Part shown: piece after piece, positions 54,486 to 63,166 of the stretch
Layout of the letters: each line of letters starts with the position of its first letter
Numbering within the stretch: position 1 is the first letter of the stretch
Position numbers and translations under genes: made by a program
Notes under the pieces: generated by a model
Databases searched by the model: none
Told to the model about the DNA's origin: nothing
The model's input: only the letters and a program-made list of their open reading frames with translations
DNA from: Streptomyces lydicus
Lineage (GTDB): Bacteria; Actinomycetota; Actinomycetes; Streptomycetales; Streptomycetaceae
Reading direction: 5' to 3'
Assembly (NCBI RefSeq): GCF_004125265.1
Contig: NZ_RDTE01000003.1
Coordinates: 7,068,001 to 7,132,000 of the forward strand
DNA: 64,000 nt

Positions 54486-55562
54486 TTGAAGCACCGTCGC
54501 ATACCCAACCGGCGTGTCATCGTCGCAGGTGCGGGAGCCCTTGCGCTCGCCGCCACCGCCACTGTCACCCTCGCCAACGCCAACGCGTCCACGGCCCCCG
54601 CGCGCACCCCCGCGCTCGCCAAGCTGACCTCCACCGCGGCGACGGCCCTCGCCTCCCACCTCAAGACGGACACGGCCGGCTCCTTCTACGACGCCAAGGC
54701 CAAGAAGCTGGTCGTCAACGTGGTGAACAAGGCGCAGGCCCAGGCCGTGCGGGCGAAGGGGGCGGAAGCCAGACTCGTCAAGCACACCTTCGCCCAGCTC
54801 GACTCGGCCCGGCAGACGCTGAAGTCGAAGGCGACCATCCCCGGCACGTCCTGGGGCATCGACCCGCAGAGCAACAAGGTCGTGGTCACCGCCGACCGCA
54901 CGGTCAAGGGCACCAAGCTGGACCGGCTCACCAAGGTCGCCAAGGCCCTCGGCGACAAGGTCGAGGTGCGCCACAGCAAGGGTGAGTTCAAACCCTTCAT
55001 CGGTGGCGGCGACGCGATCTGGGGGAGCGGGGCCCGCTGCTCGCTCGGCTTCAATGTCGTCAAGGACGGCAAGCCGTACTTCCTGACGGCCGGCCACTGC
55101 GGCAACGAGATCAAGAGCTGGTCCGACAAGCAGGGCGGCTCGGCGATCGCGACCACCGAGGACTCCAAGTTCCCGGGCAACGACTTCTCCCTCGCCAAGT
55201 ACACGGGCGACACCCCGCACCCCAGCGAGGTCGACCTCTACAACGGCAGCACGCAGAAGATCACCAAGGCCGCGGAGGCCACCGTCGGCGAGAAGGTGCA
55301 GCGCAGCGGCAGCACCACCCAGGTCCACGGCGGCACCGTCAAGGCCCTGAACGCCAGCGTCAACTACCAGGAAGGCACGGTCGAGGGTCTGATCCAGACC
55401 GATGTCTGCGCCGAGCCCGGTGACAGCGGCGGCGCGCTCTTCGACGGCGATGCGGCGATCGGCCTCACCTCCGGCGGCAGCGGCGACTGCTCCCAGGGCG
55501 GCGAGACCTTCTTCCAGCCGGTCCCGGAGGCCCTGAAGGCCTACGGCGCGCAGATCGGCTGA
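54486..55562 (+). CDS. sprD: Secreted serine protease, streptogrisin D-like (S1 family)
   Basis: The 358-aa preproenzyme begins KHRRIPNRRVIVAGAGALAL, with a signal peptide (~10-36), a long prosegment (~37-170, with FYDAKAKKLVVNVVNKAQA), and a mature domain from about FIGGGDAIWGSGARCSLGF. Catalytic residues: His in FLTAGHCGNE (~202), Asp in GNDFSLAKY (~232), Ser in GDSGGALFDG (~314). It closely resembles streptogrisin D. TTG 54486 is chosen because GGAGG lies 7 nt ahead; an earlier frame opening at 54318 lacks a site. A hairpin terminator follows at 55684. Confidence 0.92.
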   Translation: MKHRRIPNRRVIVAGAGALALAATATVTLANANASTAPARTPALAKLTSTAATALASHLKTDTAGSFYDAKAKKLVVNVVNKAQAQAVRAKGAEARLVKHTFAQLDSARQTLKSKATIPGTSWGIDPQSNKVVVTADRTVKGTKLDRLTKVAKALGDKVEVRHSKGEFKPFIGGGDAIWGSGARCSLGFNVVKDGKPYFLTAGHCGNEIKSWSDKQGGSAIATTEDSKFPGNDFSLAKYTGDTPHPSEVDLYNGSTQKITKAAEATVGEKVQRSGSTTQVHGGTVKALNASVNYQEGTVEGLIQTDVCAEPGDSGGALFDGDAAIGLTSGGSGDCSQGGETFFQPVPEALKAYGAQIG

Positions 55563-55683
55563 CCCCCCCCGGCGGCAGCACACCCCCCGGCGTACGGCAC
55601 CGCTTGCGGCGTACGGCACCGGCTCCCGGACGCGCTCGACGTCCGGGGGCGGGTGCCGGCCCACGGCGCCCGCCGCACACGAC

Positions 55684-55718
55684 GATCCCCGGGCACCATC
55701 CACCGGTGCCCGGGGATC
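55684..55718. terminator. Bidirectional hairpin between sprD-like and inhibitor genes
   Basis: A 14-bp perfect stem (55684-55697 with 55705-55718), 7-nt loop, sits between the convergent protease (plus) and subtilisin inhibitor (minus) genes. Confidence 0.8.
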
Positions 55719-55762
55719 TGAAGCAGCTCGGCCGAGCTCAGATCGGATCAGATCGGATCAGC

Positions 55763-56200
55763 TCAGAACGCGAAGACCGCGTCGCTGTCGCTCTTCATCG
55801 CGCAGGGGTTGGCGAAGGTGTAGCTGTACGAGACCCGCTTGCCCTGCCACACGCCGTCCGCGGTGACCACGAAGGGGTTCCACTCCTTGGTGCACAGGCG
55901 GTCCGAGGTGGCGCCGGTTATCGAGTTGAAGTCGCCGGCCACCGCCCGCAGCTGGGTGCAGGCGGCCATCGGGTCCGGGTGGCTGCCCCTGGCTCCGGGC
56001 ATACAGCTGAGCGTCACGGCGCGTTGCACCGTGGCGGTCGCACGGCTTTCGCCCTGGCCCACCGTCAGCACCAGTTCCGTCGGGGCGTACAGACCACCGC
56101 TCCGCGACGGCTGCGCCGGTGCGGCGGCCTGTGCGGTGGTGGCCAGCGTGCCCAGGACCAGTGCCGCGCCGAGCGCGACCGCCCCAGTGATGTACCGCAT
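55763..56200 (-). CDS. Subtilisin inhibitor-like protein (SSI family), P1 lysine
   Basis: This 145-aa secreted inhibitor has a signal peptide (MRYITGAVALGAALVLGTLA, ~1-30) and a mature SSI domain: LYAPTELVLTVGQGESRATA, CTQLRAVAGDF, and the reactive loop RLCTK-EWNPFVVTADGVWQ followed by YTFANPCAMKSDSDAVFAF (split). The four Cys of SSI are present. By alignment to SSI (CPM-VY) the scissile P1-P1' pair is Lys-Glu, suggesting inhibition of trypsin-like enzymes as well as subtilisin. GGGAG lies 8 nt before ATG 56200. It ends beside the sprD-like gene. Confidence 0.92.
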   Translation of the reverse strand: MRYITGAVALGAALVLGTLATTAQAAAPAQPSRSGGLYAPTELVLTVGQGESRATATVQRAVTLSCMPGARGSHPDPMAACTQLRAVAGDFNSITGATSDRLCTKEWNPFVVTADGVWQGKRVSYSYTFANPCAMKSDSDAVFAF

Positions 56201-56570
56201 GACGAACACTCCCTTGCTCGAAGGTGCAGATACCGGACGGGAGTCTGGCCCAACCGCACCCCGAAAGCATCCTGAGTGGGCATAAGGCGATCGCTTTGAG
56301 TCATTAGGTGAAAGCTTAGAGTAATGGCGCGAACATGACCGGAGACGGTGCGGGCCGCCCGGAGGAAAGGCGGGTTCGGCCAGCGCGGATGCGGTGCCGG
56401 TCATGCCCCCGGCAAAGGTCACCCGCACCCGGAAGGGAGGAATCCGGCCGCCGACCGGCCGTTCGGGCGGGTTTCGATCTCCGGCGATTGGCCGAAGAGG
56501 GGGGCCCGATGCGTCCTCCGTGCCGCCCGGACCGCCCCCTGAGGTAAGAACCGGCCACCGCCGGCTCGGC

Positions 56571-57260
56571 TTACCGGGCCGCCGGCCGGTGCTCCCGGTC
56601 GCGCGCCCCGTCGAGCTGCGGCAGCCCGGCGGTCAGCGCCCGCAGGCACCGCACCACCAGCGCGCCGGGCCCCCGCGGGCCGTCCGGCGCCGCGTCCCCC
56701 GCCGCCCACTCCTCCACCGCGACCCGCATCGCGGTATTCGCGGCGGCCGCGGCCAGCCGCACCTCCAGCCCTCCTGCGCCGGTCAGCCTCGCCAGGAGCG
56801 GCACCAGCGCCTCCTCGGCGTCGTGGTGGACCCGGTGCCAGACCGCGCGCAGCGCGGGATCGTCCGGCATCGCCCGCAGCAGTCCGCGGGTCCAGCGCAG
56901 CGCCTCCGCGGCCGGTTCGTCGGCGGGGGTCAGCGACCGGCGGGCCGACCGCTCCAGCGCCTCGCGTACGGGAGGCGCGCCCGTCCCGGCCGGTGCGGCG
57001 GCCAGCTCGTCGGTCCACTGCCGCACCCCGTCGGCGAGCAGCGGCCTCACCGCCTCCTCCTTGGTGCGGAAGTAGCGGTAGAAGGTGCGCAGCGCGACTC
57101 CCGAGGCGCGTGCGATGTCGTCGGCGGTGACGGCGGCGCCGCGCTCGGTGAAGAGCGCCGCCGCGGTACGGGCGATCTCCAGCTGGGTCTCGGCCTTGCG
57201 CCGTTCGGTGAGCGAGGTGCGGGGGAGCGGGGCCGGAGCCGTGCGGGGTGGGGTCGGCAT
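56571..57260 (-). CDS. TetR-family transcriptional regulator
   Basis: The 229-aa regulator has an N-terminal HTH domain (IARTAAALFTERGAAVTADDIARASGVALRTFYRYFRTKEE, residues ~27-68; e.g. TADDIARASGVALRTFYRYF) and a helical ligand/dimer domain. It is divergent from the SDR gene at 57453, the common arrangement for a local regulator. TAGGCT on the minus strand (57267-57272) is 6 nt before ATG 57260 with no ribosome site, so it may be leaderless. A palindrome at 57281-57297 overlaps the expected -35. Confidence 0.88.
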   Translation of the reverse strand: MPTPPRTAPAPLPRTSLTERRKAETQLEIARTAAALFTERGAAVTADDIARASGVALRTFYRYFRTKEEAVRPLLADGVRQWTDELAAAPAGTGAPPVREALERSARRSLTPADEPAAEALRWTRGLLRAMPDDPALRAVWHRVHHDAEEALVPLLARLTGAGGLEVRLAAAAANTAMRVAVEEWAAGDAAPDGPRGPGALVVRCLRALTAGLPQLDGARDREHRPAAR

Positions 57261-57280
57261 GGCGTCAGCCTACGGAATCC

Positions 57281-57297
57281 CGTGCCGCAGTGGCACG
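57281..57297. promoter_or_regulatory. 17-bp palindrome, candidate TetR operator
   Basis: CGTGCC-N5-GGCACG stands 20 nt upstream of the tetR start and covers the -35 position of its -10 hexamer. Further GGCACG/GTGCC half-sites occur at about 57310 and 57340-57355, in the tetR-SDR gap. Confidence 0.55.
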
Positions 57298-57354
57298 TAA
57301 CGCGAGGCTGGCACGATGTGTCATGCAGGCGTACGGTGCCAACACTCCACCGTG

Positions 57355-57432
57355 CCGACGCACGCCATCGCATCGCACGCCGATGCACCAACGCACACCA
57401 ACGCACCAACACACGCCAACGCACCAACGCGC
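57355..57432 (+). repeat. Imperfect CACCAACGCA-type repeats before the SDR gene
   Basis: At least five imperfect copies of a 10-12 nt motif (CACCAACGC with CGCCAACGC variants) lie between the tetR operator region and ATG 57453. They fall in the leader or promoter of the SDR gene. No gene is supported in them. Confidence 0.6.
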
Positions 57433-57452
57433 ATCGAGAACGGAACGCGACC

Positions 57453-58223
57453 ATGAACCGCTTCGACGGCCGCCGCACCCTGATCACCGGAGCCGGTTCG
57501 GGCATCGGACAGGCCACCGTCCACCGGATCCTGGCGGAGGGCGGCCGGGTGGTGGCGGCGGACATCGACGCGGCGGGTCTGCGGGTCACCGCCGACCGTG
57601 CGGCCGCGGAGGGCGCCGCCGGACGGCTGGAGACCACGGTGCTGGACATCGCCGACGAGGCGGCGGTCCGCGCCGCCGTCCCCGCCGCGGTGGCCGGCCT
57701 CGGCGGCCTGGACGTCCTGGTCAACGCGGCCGGCATCCTGCGCGCCTCGCACACCCACGAGACCGCCCTGGCCGACTTCCAGCAGGTCATCTCGATCAAC
57801 CTGACCGGCACGTTCCTGATGATCCGTGAGTCGCTGCCCGCGCTCCTGGAAGGCAGCGCGCCGGTCGTGGTCAACTTCAGCTCCACCTCGGCCGCGTTCG
57901 CGCACCCGTACATGTCGGCGTACGCGGCGAGCAAGGGCGGCATCCAGTCCATGACGCACGCCATCGCGAGCGAGTACGGCAAGCAGGGGCTGCGCGCGGT
58001 CTGCGTGGCGCCGGGCTCCATCGCCAGCGGCATGACCGGCGGCGGCGTCCCCGGCCTGCCCGAGGACGCCGACATGAGCCTCTTCGACAAGCTCACCCCG
58101 GCCCTCGGCGAGGGCTTCGCGAGTCCGGACACGGTCGCGGGCGTCATCGCGATGCTCGCCTCACAGGACGGCGCCTTCATCACCGGCACGGAGATCCGGA
58201 TCGATGGTGGGACGCATATGTGA
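57453..58223 (+). CDS. Short-chain dehydrogenase/reductase (SDR)
   Basis: The 256-aa enzyme is a classical SDR. The cofactor motif TGAGSGIG is near residue 11, DVLVNAAGILRASHTH contains NAAG, and the active site is Ser in NFSSTSAA and YAASK (~155-160) with VCVAPGSI following. Asp/acid at the end of strand 2 (AADID) favours NAD. It ends IRIDGGTHM. The substrate is unknown, but control by the divergent TetR gene suggests a small alcohol or ketone. The ribosome site before ATG 57453 is weak. Confidence 0.9.
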   Translation: MNRFDGRRTLITGAGSGIGQATVHRILAEGGRVVAADIDAAGLRVTADRAAAEGAAGRLETTVLDIADEAAVRAAVPAAVAGLGGLDVLVNAAGILRASHTHETALADFQQVISINLTGTFLMIRESLPALLEGSAPVVVNFSSTSAAFAHPYMSAYAASKGGIQSMTHAIASEYGKQGLRAVCVAPGSIASGMTGGGVPGLPEDADMSLFDKLTPALGEGFASPDTVAGVIAMLASQDGAFITGTEIRIDGGTHM

Positions 58224-58819
58224 GCCGTGGGGCGGCGGGGACATGCCCTCATAGGGCGTCCCCCGTAGGACAGCGGTGACGAAGTGGCTGCGGGGGACGG
58301 GGCTGTCGGCGAACCACGCGCCGAGTCGGTGGTCGGCTTCGGGGTGGATGAAGCGGGTGAAGTGGGCGCGTGAGGTGCTCAGGGCGGCGGTGATGGCTTT
58401 GGTGACTGCTGGGGGATCACCGCGTCGTTGGCCGGTGTGGTGAGTACCGCCCGGGTGGACAGGGAGCGGAAGACCTCGAAAGCTGGGGAGGTGCGCCAGT
58501 TTCCCGGGGTGCGGATGATCTCGGTGAAGCCCGAGCCGAAGGGCACGGTCCATGCGTCGGCCGCGTAGACCGCCGGGGCGCACAGGCCGATGGACACCAC
58601 GCGTGAGCCGTAGTGTGCGGCGCGGTCGGCGACGGTCTGCCCGCTCATGCTGAATCCGATCAGCGCCAGGTCGGCACCGGCGGGGACGGAGTGGTCGATC
58701 ACGGCGCGGGCCTGGCGGAAGCGGCGTTGCAGGCTGAGCTCCCTGAGCCGGCCGGTGCTGGTGGCGTGCCCGGAGAAGTCGCAGGCGAGAGCGTGGTGTC
58801 CGCGGGCGGCGGCTCGATG
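58161..58819 (-). pseudogene. Alpha/beta hydrolase remnant with frameshift
   Basis: Reading on the minus strand from 58819, an open frame gives GHHALACDFSGHATSTGRL, then GADLALIGFSMSGQTVADRA with a serine nucleophile motif (GFSMSG), and NDAVIP with the acid. At 58411-58415 (five G on the plus strand) the frame breaks: the continuing hydrolase sequence AVTKAITAALSTSRAH and HPEADHRLG (catalytic His) is in the next frame. One more base in that run would restore it. The N-terminus is also missing, with a stop at 58820-58822 instead of a start. I call it a pseudogene unless the frameshift is a sequencing error. Confidence 0.75.
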
Positions 58820-58892
58820 TCAGTGGTCTGCCGGCGGGGGCCGGAGCCGTGCCGGAAAGGTCCCCTGCCGGCCGGAGCGGATACCGCCCCGG

Positions 58893-59111
58893 CTAGCCGG
58901 CCGCCCTCTTGGTCTGGACGTCCTCGGCCGTCAGGGCCTTGCCGCCGATCGCCCATGCGCCGCTGGGCGTTTCGGTGATCACGACATGTGTCACCGGTCG
59001 CAGTGCCTCGCCTTCGATGGCGATCAACGCCTCGGAGACGTCTTCGACCATCTTCTGCTTCTCCTCGGGGGTGAATACCCCTGCGATCACCTTGATGTCG
59101 ATGAAGGGCAT
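58893..59111 (-). CDS. 4-oxalocrotonate tautomerase family protein
   Basis: The 72-aa protein begins MPFIDIKVIAGVFTPEEKQKM: after removal of Met the catalytic Pro is at position 1, as in the tautomerase superfamily. VTHVVITETPSGAWAIGGK supplies the usual second-half residues. It is slightly longer than classical 62-aa enzymes. The substrate is unknown. GGGAGG lies about 6 nt before ATG 59111. It is divergent from dnaE2. Confidence 0.85.
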   Translation of the reverse strand: MPFIDIKVIAGVFTPEEKQKMVEDVSEALIAIEGEALRPVTHVVITETPSGAWAIGGKALTAEDVQTKRAAG

Positions 59112-59403
59112 CGGATGCCTCCCACGTGATGGTGAGATCCGGCCGTCATGCCGCTCTTCTCCCCGCTCTTCTCCGCCGGGCCGTGACGTTGATGCGCTGA
59201 TGCTGTCAACGACTGCTTGAGCAGGCATGTTGCTACCAGTGTCGCAGATCGGCCCCGGGGCGACCTGGGGGAGCGCGGGCCCCTGCGCCCCGCCGGGTAT
59301 CACGTCTGCCCCGTTTCGAATCTCGTTTCGAAGGGGTGGTGGAGGGTGTGCAGAGCGGGTGAGGGCTGGTCGATGGCGGGCGGAGGCGGCCCCCGGCACG
59401 GCT

Positions 59404-59434
59404 TCGTACGAATGTTCGATGGGCGGGTTATGGT
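59404..59434 (+). promoter_or_regulatory. dnaE2: LexA/SOS box overlapping the dnaE2 promoter
   Basis: TCGTAC-GAAT-GTTCGA (59404-59419) matches the actinobacterial SOS box TCGAAC-N4-GTTCGA at 11 of 12 fixed bases. TATGGT (59429-59434) fits a -10; a -35 at normal distance would lie inside the box. LexA binding should therefore block RNA polymerase. The remaining gap 59112-59403 has no gene. Confidence 0.75.
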
Positions 59435-59503
59435 GGAGGGGAAGAATGAGGGACACGAGGGATACAAGGTCGGCCGGGGGCGGGTGAGGTGCAGGAGGTG
59501 CGG

Positions 59504-62500
59504 ATGTCCGGGTTCACGCATCTGCACACCGCTTCGGGATTCTCCCTGCGCTATGGCGCCTCCCACCCGGAGCGGCTGGCCGAGCGCGCCGCCGAACGCG
59601 GGATGGATGCCCTCGCGCTGACCGACCGGGACGGGCTCTCCGGGGCCGTACGGTTCGCCAAGGCCGCCGCCGAGGCCGGGATCCGCCCGCTGTTCGGTGC
59701 CGAGCTCGCCGTGGCGGAGTACGAGGCGGGTCCCGTCGGCACCACTGCCGCGCGGCGGCGCACCCCGGTGCGCGGCGGCGCCTTCCTCGACGAGTCCGCC
59801 GCCCGCGTCGTCTTCCTGGCCCGTGACGGAGCGGCCGGCTGGGCCACCCTGTGCCGGCTGGTCTCCGCCGCCCACGCCGGGCGGGCCGAGCGGCCGGTCC
59901 TCCCGTGGAGCGCCCTGGAATCCGCCGCGGACGGGCTGACCGTGCTGCTCGGTCCTGACTCCGAGGTCGGCCGGGCGCTGGCCGCCGGCCGCCCGGACCG
60001 CGCCGCCCGGCTCCTCGCCCCCTGGCGCGAGCTGTACGGCGAGGCGCTGCGTCTGGAGGTCGTCGACCACGGGCGGCCCGGCAGCGGTCCCGGATCCCCG
60101 CGGCTGGCCGCCCGCACCCTCGGCTTCGCCGTCGACCAGGGCGTCCGCGCCGTCCTGACCAACGCGGTCCGCTATGCCGACCCCGGTCAGGGGCCGGTCG
60201 CCGACGTCCTGGACTCCGCCCGCCGCCTGGTGCCGGTGGACCGGCACCGGCCCGAGTCCTGGGACAGCGGCGAGCGCTGGCTCAAGGATGCCGCCACCAT
60301 GCGCCACACCGCCGAGCGGATCGCCGAGGCGGCCGGATTCCGGCGCGGCCTGGCCCACCGGCTGCTCACCATGACCGAGGAGACCGCCGGCGCGTGCCTG
60401 GTCGACCCGCAGGACGACATCGGGCTCGGCCGGGTCCACTTCCCCGAGCCCCGGCTGGTCGGGGCCGGCCGCCGTACCGCCGCCCGGGTGCTGCGCTCGC
60501 GCTGCGCCGCGGGGATGGTGCTGCGCGGCTACGACCGCGACCGCGGGCGCTGGGCGCGGCTGGACGACGAGCTGCGCACGATCGAACGGCTCGGCTACCC
60601 CTCGTACTTCCTGACGGTTGCTCAAGTGGTGGACGACATAAGGGAGATGGGAATCCGGGTCGCGGCCCGCGGGTCCGGCGCCGGGTCCCTGGTCAACCAC
60701 CTCCTCGGCATCGCCCACGCCGATCCGGTCGAGCACGGGCTGCTGATGGAGCGCTTCTTGTCCGAGCGCCGGGCGGCGCTGCCGGACATCGATATCGACG
60801 TCGAGTCCGCCCGCCGGCTGGAGGCCTACCGCGCGATCTTCGACCGCTTCGGCGCGGAGCGGGTCGCGACCGTCTCGATGCCCGAGACCTACCGCGTACG
60901 GCACGCCGTACGGGATGTGGGTACCGCCCTGGGCATGGACCCGGCGCAGGTGGACCGCCTCGCCAAGGCCTTCCCGCACATCCGCGCCCGCGACGCACGG
61001 GCGGCGCTGGCCGAGCTGCCGGAGCTGCGCGGGGTCCGGGAGGCCGGCGACGAGCGGCTGTGGCAGCTGGTCGAGGCGCTGGACGCACTGCCGCGCGGGA
61101 TCGCCATGCACCCGTGCGGGGTGCTGCTCTCCGACGCCACGCTGCTGGACCGTACGCCCGTCGTGCCCACCAGTACCGAGGTCCCGCACGCCGGGGGAGG
61201 GGAGGCCGGCCAGCCCGCCATGTCCCCGCTCCCCATGTCCCAGTTCGACAAGGAGGACGTGGAGGACCTGGGGCTGCTCAAGCTCGATGTGCTGGGCGTG
61301 CGGATGCAGTCCGCGATGGCGCACGCGGTCGCCGAGATCGGCCGGGCCACCGGGCACCGGATCGACCTCGACGACCCCGCGCAGGTGCCGCCCGGCGACG
61401 AGGCGACCTACGACCTGATCCGCTCGACCGAGACGCTCGGCTGCTTCCAGATCGAGTCGCCGGGCCAGCGCGACCTGGTCGGCAGGCTGCAGCCCGCCAC
61501 TTTCCACGACCTGGTCGTCGACATCTCCCTCTTCCGGCCGGGGCCGGTCGCCGCCGATATGGTGCGGCCCTTCATCGAGGCCCGGCACGGCCGCAAGGCG
61601 GTCCGCTATCCGCACCCCGACCTGGAGGGACCGCTGCGCGAGACCTATGGGGTGGTGGTGTTCCACGAGCAGATCATCGAGCTGCTGCGGATCATGACGG
61701 GCTGCGCCCGGGACGAGGCGGACGAGAAGCGGCGCGCCCTGTCGCACCCCGAGCTGCAGGGCCGGCTCCGCGCCTGGTTCGCCCGGTGCGCCGAGCGGCG
61801 CGGCTATCCGCCCGATGTCATCGCGCGCACCTGGGAGATCGTCGAGGCCTTCGGCTCGTACGGCTTCTGCAAGGCGCATGCGGTGGCCTTCGCGGTGCCC
61901 ACCTACCAGTCCGCCTGGCTCAAGGCGCACCACCCCGCGGCCTTTTACGCCGGGCTGCTCACCCATGACCCCGGGATGTATCCGAAGCGGCTGCTGCTCG
62001 CGGACGCGCGGCGGCGCGGGGTGCCGGTGCTGCCGCTGGACGTGAACCGGTCGGCGGTCGCTCACCGGATCGAACTGGTGTCCGGTTCCGGTGGTGACGG
62101 GCCCCGCTCCGGCGCGGTCTGGGGCCTGCGGCTCGCGCTCTGCGATGTGCACGGCATGAGCGAGGCCGAGGCGCGGCGGATCGCGGCCGGGCAGCCCTAC
62201 CACTCCCTCCAGGACCTGTGGCAGCGGGCCAGGCCGAGCCGCCCGGTGGCCGAACGTCTCGCCCGGGTCGGCGCGTTGGACGCCTTCGGCGCGAACCGGC
62301 GGGATCTGCTGCTGTACCTCGCCGAGCTGCACCGCCACGGACGGCAGGCGTCCGGCGGTCAGTTGACGCTGCCGTCCGGGGCCCTGGACGGCGCGGGCGC
62401 ACAGCGGGCGGCGCCGGCCGATCAGGTCGAGCCGGCGGGGCTGCCCGACCTCGGCGATGTCGAACGGCTCAGCGCCGAGCTGGGTGTCCTCGGCATGGAC

Positions 62501-63166
62501 ACCTCCCGCCATCTGATGGCCGACCACCGGGATTTCCTCGCCGAGCTGGGCGCGCTGCCGGCCCGGCTGCTGCGCAGCGCCCGGCACGGCGAGACGGTGC
62601 TGGTCGCCGGGGCCAAGGCGGCCACCCAGACGCCGCCGATCCGCTCCGGCCGCCGGGTCATCTTCACCACGCTCGACGACAGCACGGGACTGGTCGACTG
62701 CGCCTTCTTCGACGACTCCCACGAGGCCTGTGCGCACACCGTCTTCCACTCCTGGCTGCTGCTGGTGCGCGGTACGGTCCAGCGGCGCGGGCCGCGCAGC
62801 CTCAGCGTGGTCGGCGCCGCCGCCTGGAACCTCGCCGAGCTGGCCGAACTCCGCCGCGAGGGCGGGCTGGAGGCGGTCGTCGCCCGCCTCGCGACGGGAC
62901 CGGAGAAGCCGGAGGGACGGGAGAGTCAGGAGGGGCAGGAGAGGCAAGATGGGCAGGGCGAGCCGGCGGCCGGGACGGACGACGGGAAGGGCGAAGGGCA
63001 GGACGGGGCGGGCCGGGAACCCGCGCCGGCGGACGCCGCACCGGGCCGGACCATCCGGCTGGAGACCGGCTATGAGCTGCACCCGTGGGCCGACCTCCAG
63101 CCCGCGGGCGAACGTGCCGCCACCGGACGCAAGTTGTGGCACTCCAGCCCGGGGAGCGCGGGATGA
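59504..63166 (+). CDS. dnaE2: Error-prone DNA polymerase III alpha subunit DnaE2
   Basis: The 1220-aa polymerase has an N-terminal PHP domain (GFTHLHTASGFSLRYGASHP; ALTDRDGL where replicative forms have TDHDG), the C-family catalytic core with PDIDIDVES (~427), SQFDKEDVEDLGLLKLDVLG and VVFHEQIIELLRIMTG, and a C-terminal OB-fold (GLVDCAFFDDSH). A long Gly/Glu/Asp-rich insert precedes the end. It is slightly longer than most DnaE2 proteins. ATG 59504 has AGGAGG 5 nt ahead. The stop overlaps the Y-family gene (ATGA). With the SOS box this is the damage-inducible mutasome polymerase. Confidence 0.93.
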   Translation: MSGFTHLHTASGFSLRYGASHPERLAERAAERGMDALALTDRDGLSGAVRFAKAAAEAGIRPLFGAELAVAEYEAGPVGTTAARRRTPVRGGAFLDESAARVVFLARDGAAGWATLCRLVSAAHAGRAERPVLPWSALESAADGLTVLLGPDSEVGRALAAGRPDRAARLLAPWRELYGEALRLEVVDHGRPGSGPGSPRLAARTLGFAVDQGVRAVLTNAVRYADPGQGPVADVLDSARRLVPVDRHRPESWDSGERWLKDAATMRHTAERIAEAAGFRRGLAHRLLTMTEETAGACLVDPQDDIGLGRVHFPEPRLVGAGRRTAARVLRSRCAAGMVLRGYDRDRGRWARLDDELRTIERLGYPSYFLTVAQVVDDIREMGIRVAARGSGAGSLVNHLLGIAHADPVEHGLLMERFLSERRAALPDIDIDVESARRLEAYRAIFDRFGAERVATVSMPETYRVRHAVRDVGTALGMDPAQVDRLAKAFPHIRARDARAALAELPELRGVREAGDERLWQLVEALDALPRGIAMHPCGVLLSDATLLDRTPVVPTSTEVPHAGGGEAGQPAMSPLPMSQFDKEDVEDLGLLKLDVLGVRMQSAMAHAVAEIGRATGHRIDLDDPAQVPPGDEATYDLIRSTETLGCFQIESPGQRDLVGRLQPATFHDLVVDISLFRPGPVAADMVRPFIEARHGRKAVRYPHPDLEGPLRETYGVVVFHEQIIELLRIMTGCARDEADEKRRALSHPELQGRLRAWFARCAERRGYPPDVIARTWEIVEAFGSYGFCKAHAVAFAVPTYQSAWLKAHHPAAFYAGLLTHDPGMYPKRLLLADARRRGVPVLPLDVNRSAVAHRIELVSGSGGDGPRSGAVWGLRLALCDVHGMSEAEARRIAAGQPYHSLQDLWQRARPSRPVAERLARVGALDAFGANRRDLLLYLAELHRHGRQASGGQLTLPSGALDGAGAQRAAPADQVEPAGLPDLGDVERLSAELGVLGMDTSRHLMADHRDFLAELGALPARLLRSARHGETVLVAGAKAATQTPPIRSGRRVIFTTLDDSTGLVDCAFFDDSHEACAHTVFHSWLLLVRGTVQRRGPRSLSVVGAAAWNLAELAELRREGGLEAVVARLATGPEKPEGRESQEGQERQDGQGEPAAGTDDGKGEGQDGAGREPAPADAAPGRTIRLETGYELHPWADLQPAGERAATGRKLWHSSPGSAG

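Noticed and set aside
59300..63142. Antisense frame of 1280 codons opposite dnaE2
   Set aside because: It mirrors the GC3 bias of dnaE2, gives a Gly/Arg/His/Gln-rich product with no domain, and has no ribosome site.
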